64,000 nucleotides of DNA from Emiliania huxleyi CCMP1516 (lineage: Eukaryota; Haptophyta; Isochrysidales; Noelaerhabdaceae): contig NW_005201392.1 of NCBI RefSeq assembly GCF_000372725.1, positions 765,755-829,754 of the forward strand, in the 5' to 3' direction. Below the pieces are notes generated by a model. It saw only the letters and a program-made list of their open reading frames with translations. It was not told the origin of the DNA and made no database searches. How positions within the stretch are numbered: the stretch's first letter is position 1; each line of letters starts with the position of its first letter. Positions 62,408 through 64,000 of this stretch are shown here, piece after piece. The position numbers were made by a program, and so were the translations under genes.

Positions 62408-63755
62408 ATGGTGGCACCCTTCCGCCGGTTCGCCCGCTCCTACCACTTCGCCAGCCCGGCGTACCACGCGGCCTTCTCGCCGCGGGTCGCTGTCGACACG
62501 GCTCCCATTCGCGCCGCAGCGCTGGCCGCCCACGGCCGCCTCGTCGCCGAGACTTCGCCGAGCGGCGGCCCCGCCTCGTGGCACGCCTCGCCGATGGTGT
62601 CGCTGCTCGGCGGGAAGCGCCTTGAAGGTGGCGAGCGCGTCCTGACGGTCGACGCCTTCGGCGCCACCAACGGCGCGCAGCTGCTCGCCTCGACGGACGA
62701 GATGGAGGCGCGGCGATTGCCCTCTCCCTCCCGCCTCCGCCATCCTCTCCGCTGACTGACACGGTCCCCGTGCGGTTTCTCCCGAAGGCCCTCCTGAGGC
62801 AGATCGAGGGCCCCGCGGCGCCGCGCGCCGACCTCCGGCCCGCCATTCGCCGCCTCGAAGCCCGGCTGCTCGAGCAGGTCCGCCTTCCGAGAGCCTCTGC
62901 ACCGCCGCTTCGCCTCCTCCCGGCCGCCCTCTCGCCGCGTCCGCTGCCACCGCCGCCACCAGCACGGCAACGCGTGTGTGCCCAATCCGCTCACTCCTGC
63001 CCCTCCGCCGCCAGCGCGCCGGCGAGATGATTGCGGCGCAGCTGGTCGACTTTGGGAAGCAGGACGGCGTGACCGAGTTTGAGGAGGCAACGAAGAAGCG
63101 CCCAGCAATACACACACAAGCACACACGCGCGGCACGCTCAAGCACACACACACACCGCCCCGCCCCGCACCCTCCCGGCCGTGCGCGTGGATAGCGCGG
63201 CGCTTCGTGCATCTCCCTTCCTCTCCCTCTCTCTCTCTCTCTCCCTCTCCCCCCCGCTCCCTCTCTCATTGCCGCTTCCTTTACCGCTGCCTCCCTCACC
63301 GCCGCCTCCCTCATCGCAGCCTCCCTCAACGCCGACTCCCTCAACGCAGCCTCCCTCTCCGCCGCCTCCCTGTCCGGTATCTCCCTCGCCGTCAGGCGGT
63401 CGTCTCGTTCGACCCGTCGCAGCAGCAGCTCAAGGCTGAGTGGGCCAAGCTCGTCGGCGGGGTGGCGGGGCTCGAGCAGCTCGAGCAGTTCGAGCAGACC
63501 GAGGAGGAGTTCGCCGCCGAGCGGGTGCAGGCCTCTCTCCACCGCACTGTCCGGGTCGAGGCGCCGTACACGGGACGCGGCGAGCTCCTCGGCGCGGGCG
63601 CCGCCGGCGGCGGGCCGCGCTTCCCGCTCGCGCAGCAGTTTTGCACCAAGCTGGTCACGCTCGGCCACATCAAGTCGTCGCGCCCCGACGATGCCGCCTT
63701 TGTCGACTACTTTGGCGCCTCGCCAAAGTGGCTCCGGGCGGGCGTCTTCGACTGA
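62408..63755 (+). CDS. Unknown protein, possible mitochondrial presequence (multi-exon)
   Basis: Exon 1 from the ATG at 62408 codes VAPFRRFARSYHFASPAYHA, an Arg/Ser/His-rich stretch without acids that fits a mitochondrial or plastid presequence, then SWHASPMVSLLGGKRLEGGE and NGAQLLASTDEMEARR. Exon 2 (from about 62770) codes VRFLPKALLRQIEGPAAPRA, IRRLEARLLEQ. Exon 3 (about 63015) codes RAGEMIAAQLVDFGKQDGVT. Exon 4 (about 63396) codes AVVSFDPSQQQLKAEWAKLV, FAAERVQASLHRTV and PLAQQFCTKLVTLGHIKSSR, ending at TGA 63753-63755. Introns are CT-rich. The protein looks real by composition, but I do not recognise the family. Confidence 0.55.
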
Positions 63756-64000
63756 GGGGGGTGGCGACCCCGCGGCCCAAACCGCCGCCTCAGCCCCGCC
63801 GGGGAGGCAGTCAGTCAAAGCCAAATCAGTGGGGGAGGAGCGGGCACGGCGCAAAACGGGTCGGGGATTCGGCGCGCGCCAGATTTTGCGGGGGCGAAAG
63901 GGCGAATCCCTGCCCTCCCCTTTTCCACCTCCGTCAGGGTTGTGCTCCCGTGGGGGGTCACGCCTAGACGCTTCGGCCCTCTATATACAACTATTTTATC
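63756..64000. other. 3' flank, no feature seen
   Basis: GC-rich non-coding end of the window downstream of the preceding plus-strand gene. Nothing is recognised. Confidence 0.4.

Overview
This is a nuclear genome window from a high-GC, intron-rich unicellular eukaryote. I infer a microalga, most likely a haptophyte close to Emiliania or its relatives. The reasons are dense short introns, TOR-pathway and mRNA-decay genes, SR splicing and ribosomal proteins, poly-G/C runs, many microsatellites, copia-type retroelement remains and two 100-N assembly gaps. No rRNA, plastid or bacterial operon structure is seen. The taxonomic call is an inference from gene content and style, not from a marker gene.

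Layout. 0.4-1.9 kb: XRCC3-type RAD51 paralogue (+). 2.4-3.7 kb: 2OG-Fe(II) oxygenase-like protein (-). 4.4-10.8 kb: a complete RAPTOR homologue (-), divergent from a small secreted EF-hand protein (+) at 11.2 kb. 12.1-12.7 kb: a frameshifted unknown gene (-). 12.8-14.9 kb: non-coding DNA with a GT/GCGT microsatellite. 14.9-22.1 kb: a very large polytopic membrane protein with a PH-like segment (+). 22.1-24.1 kb: non-coding DNA with a tRNA-like relic. 24.1-26.9 kb: PAT1 decapping activator with an RRM (-), sharing a 182-bp bidirectional promoter with an F-box/RCC1 protein (+). 29.7-31.8 kb: an unknown membrane-anchored protein (-) interrupted by a gap. 33.5-34.3 kb: a methyltransferase-like protein (+). 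34.8-38.8 kb: TDP1-like phosphodiesterase fused to HIRAN, SAP-like, SIM and UIM elements (-). 40.3-41.5 kb: a secreted GH16-like protein (-). 42.4-46.0 kb: an SR splicing factor (-). 47.4-48.3 kb: a U-box protein with duplicated UIM-like repeats (+). 49.1-49.8 kb: ribosomal protein eL30 (-). 51.1-51.8 kb: glutathione S-transferase running into a gap (+). 52.2-53.8 kb: a secreted CocE-type hydrolase (+). 54.8-56.1 kb: an EF-hand/coiled-coil protein (-). 56.5-59.6 kb: a repeat-rich block (copia fragment, inverted duplicate of the SR gene tail, fold-back element, 253-bp satellite). 59.8-63.8 kb: two divergent unknown genes.

The outstanding signal concerns the introns. In at least seven genes on both strands, more than twenty introns are bracketed by near-identical direct repeats of about 14-42 bp. 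The 5' end of the intron, starting at the GT or GC donor, is a decayed copy of the first bases of the downstream exon, while the filler supplies the acceptor AG. The repeat offset, which equals the intron length, clusters tightly at 65-77 nt and is exactly 70 in several cases. Fillers fall into recurrent families: a CCGAGATG-type decamer, a GGACGTGTC-type decamer, a GAGAAGGCTCATGGGAG-like motif, and telomere-type repeats. This looks like recent, ongoing intron creation by segmental duplication or by an introner-like insertion, with the donor taken from the duplicated target. Long introns of eL30 lack the signature and act as an internal contrast.
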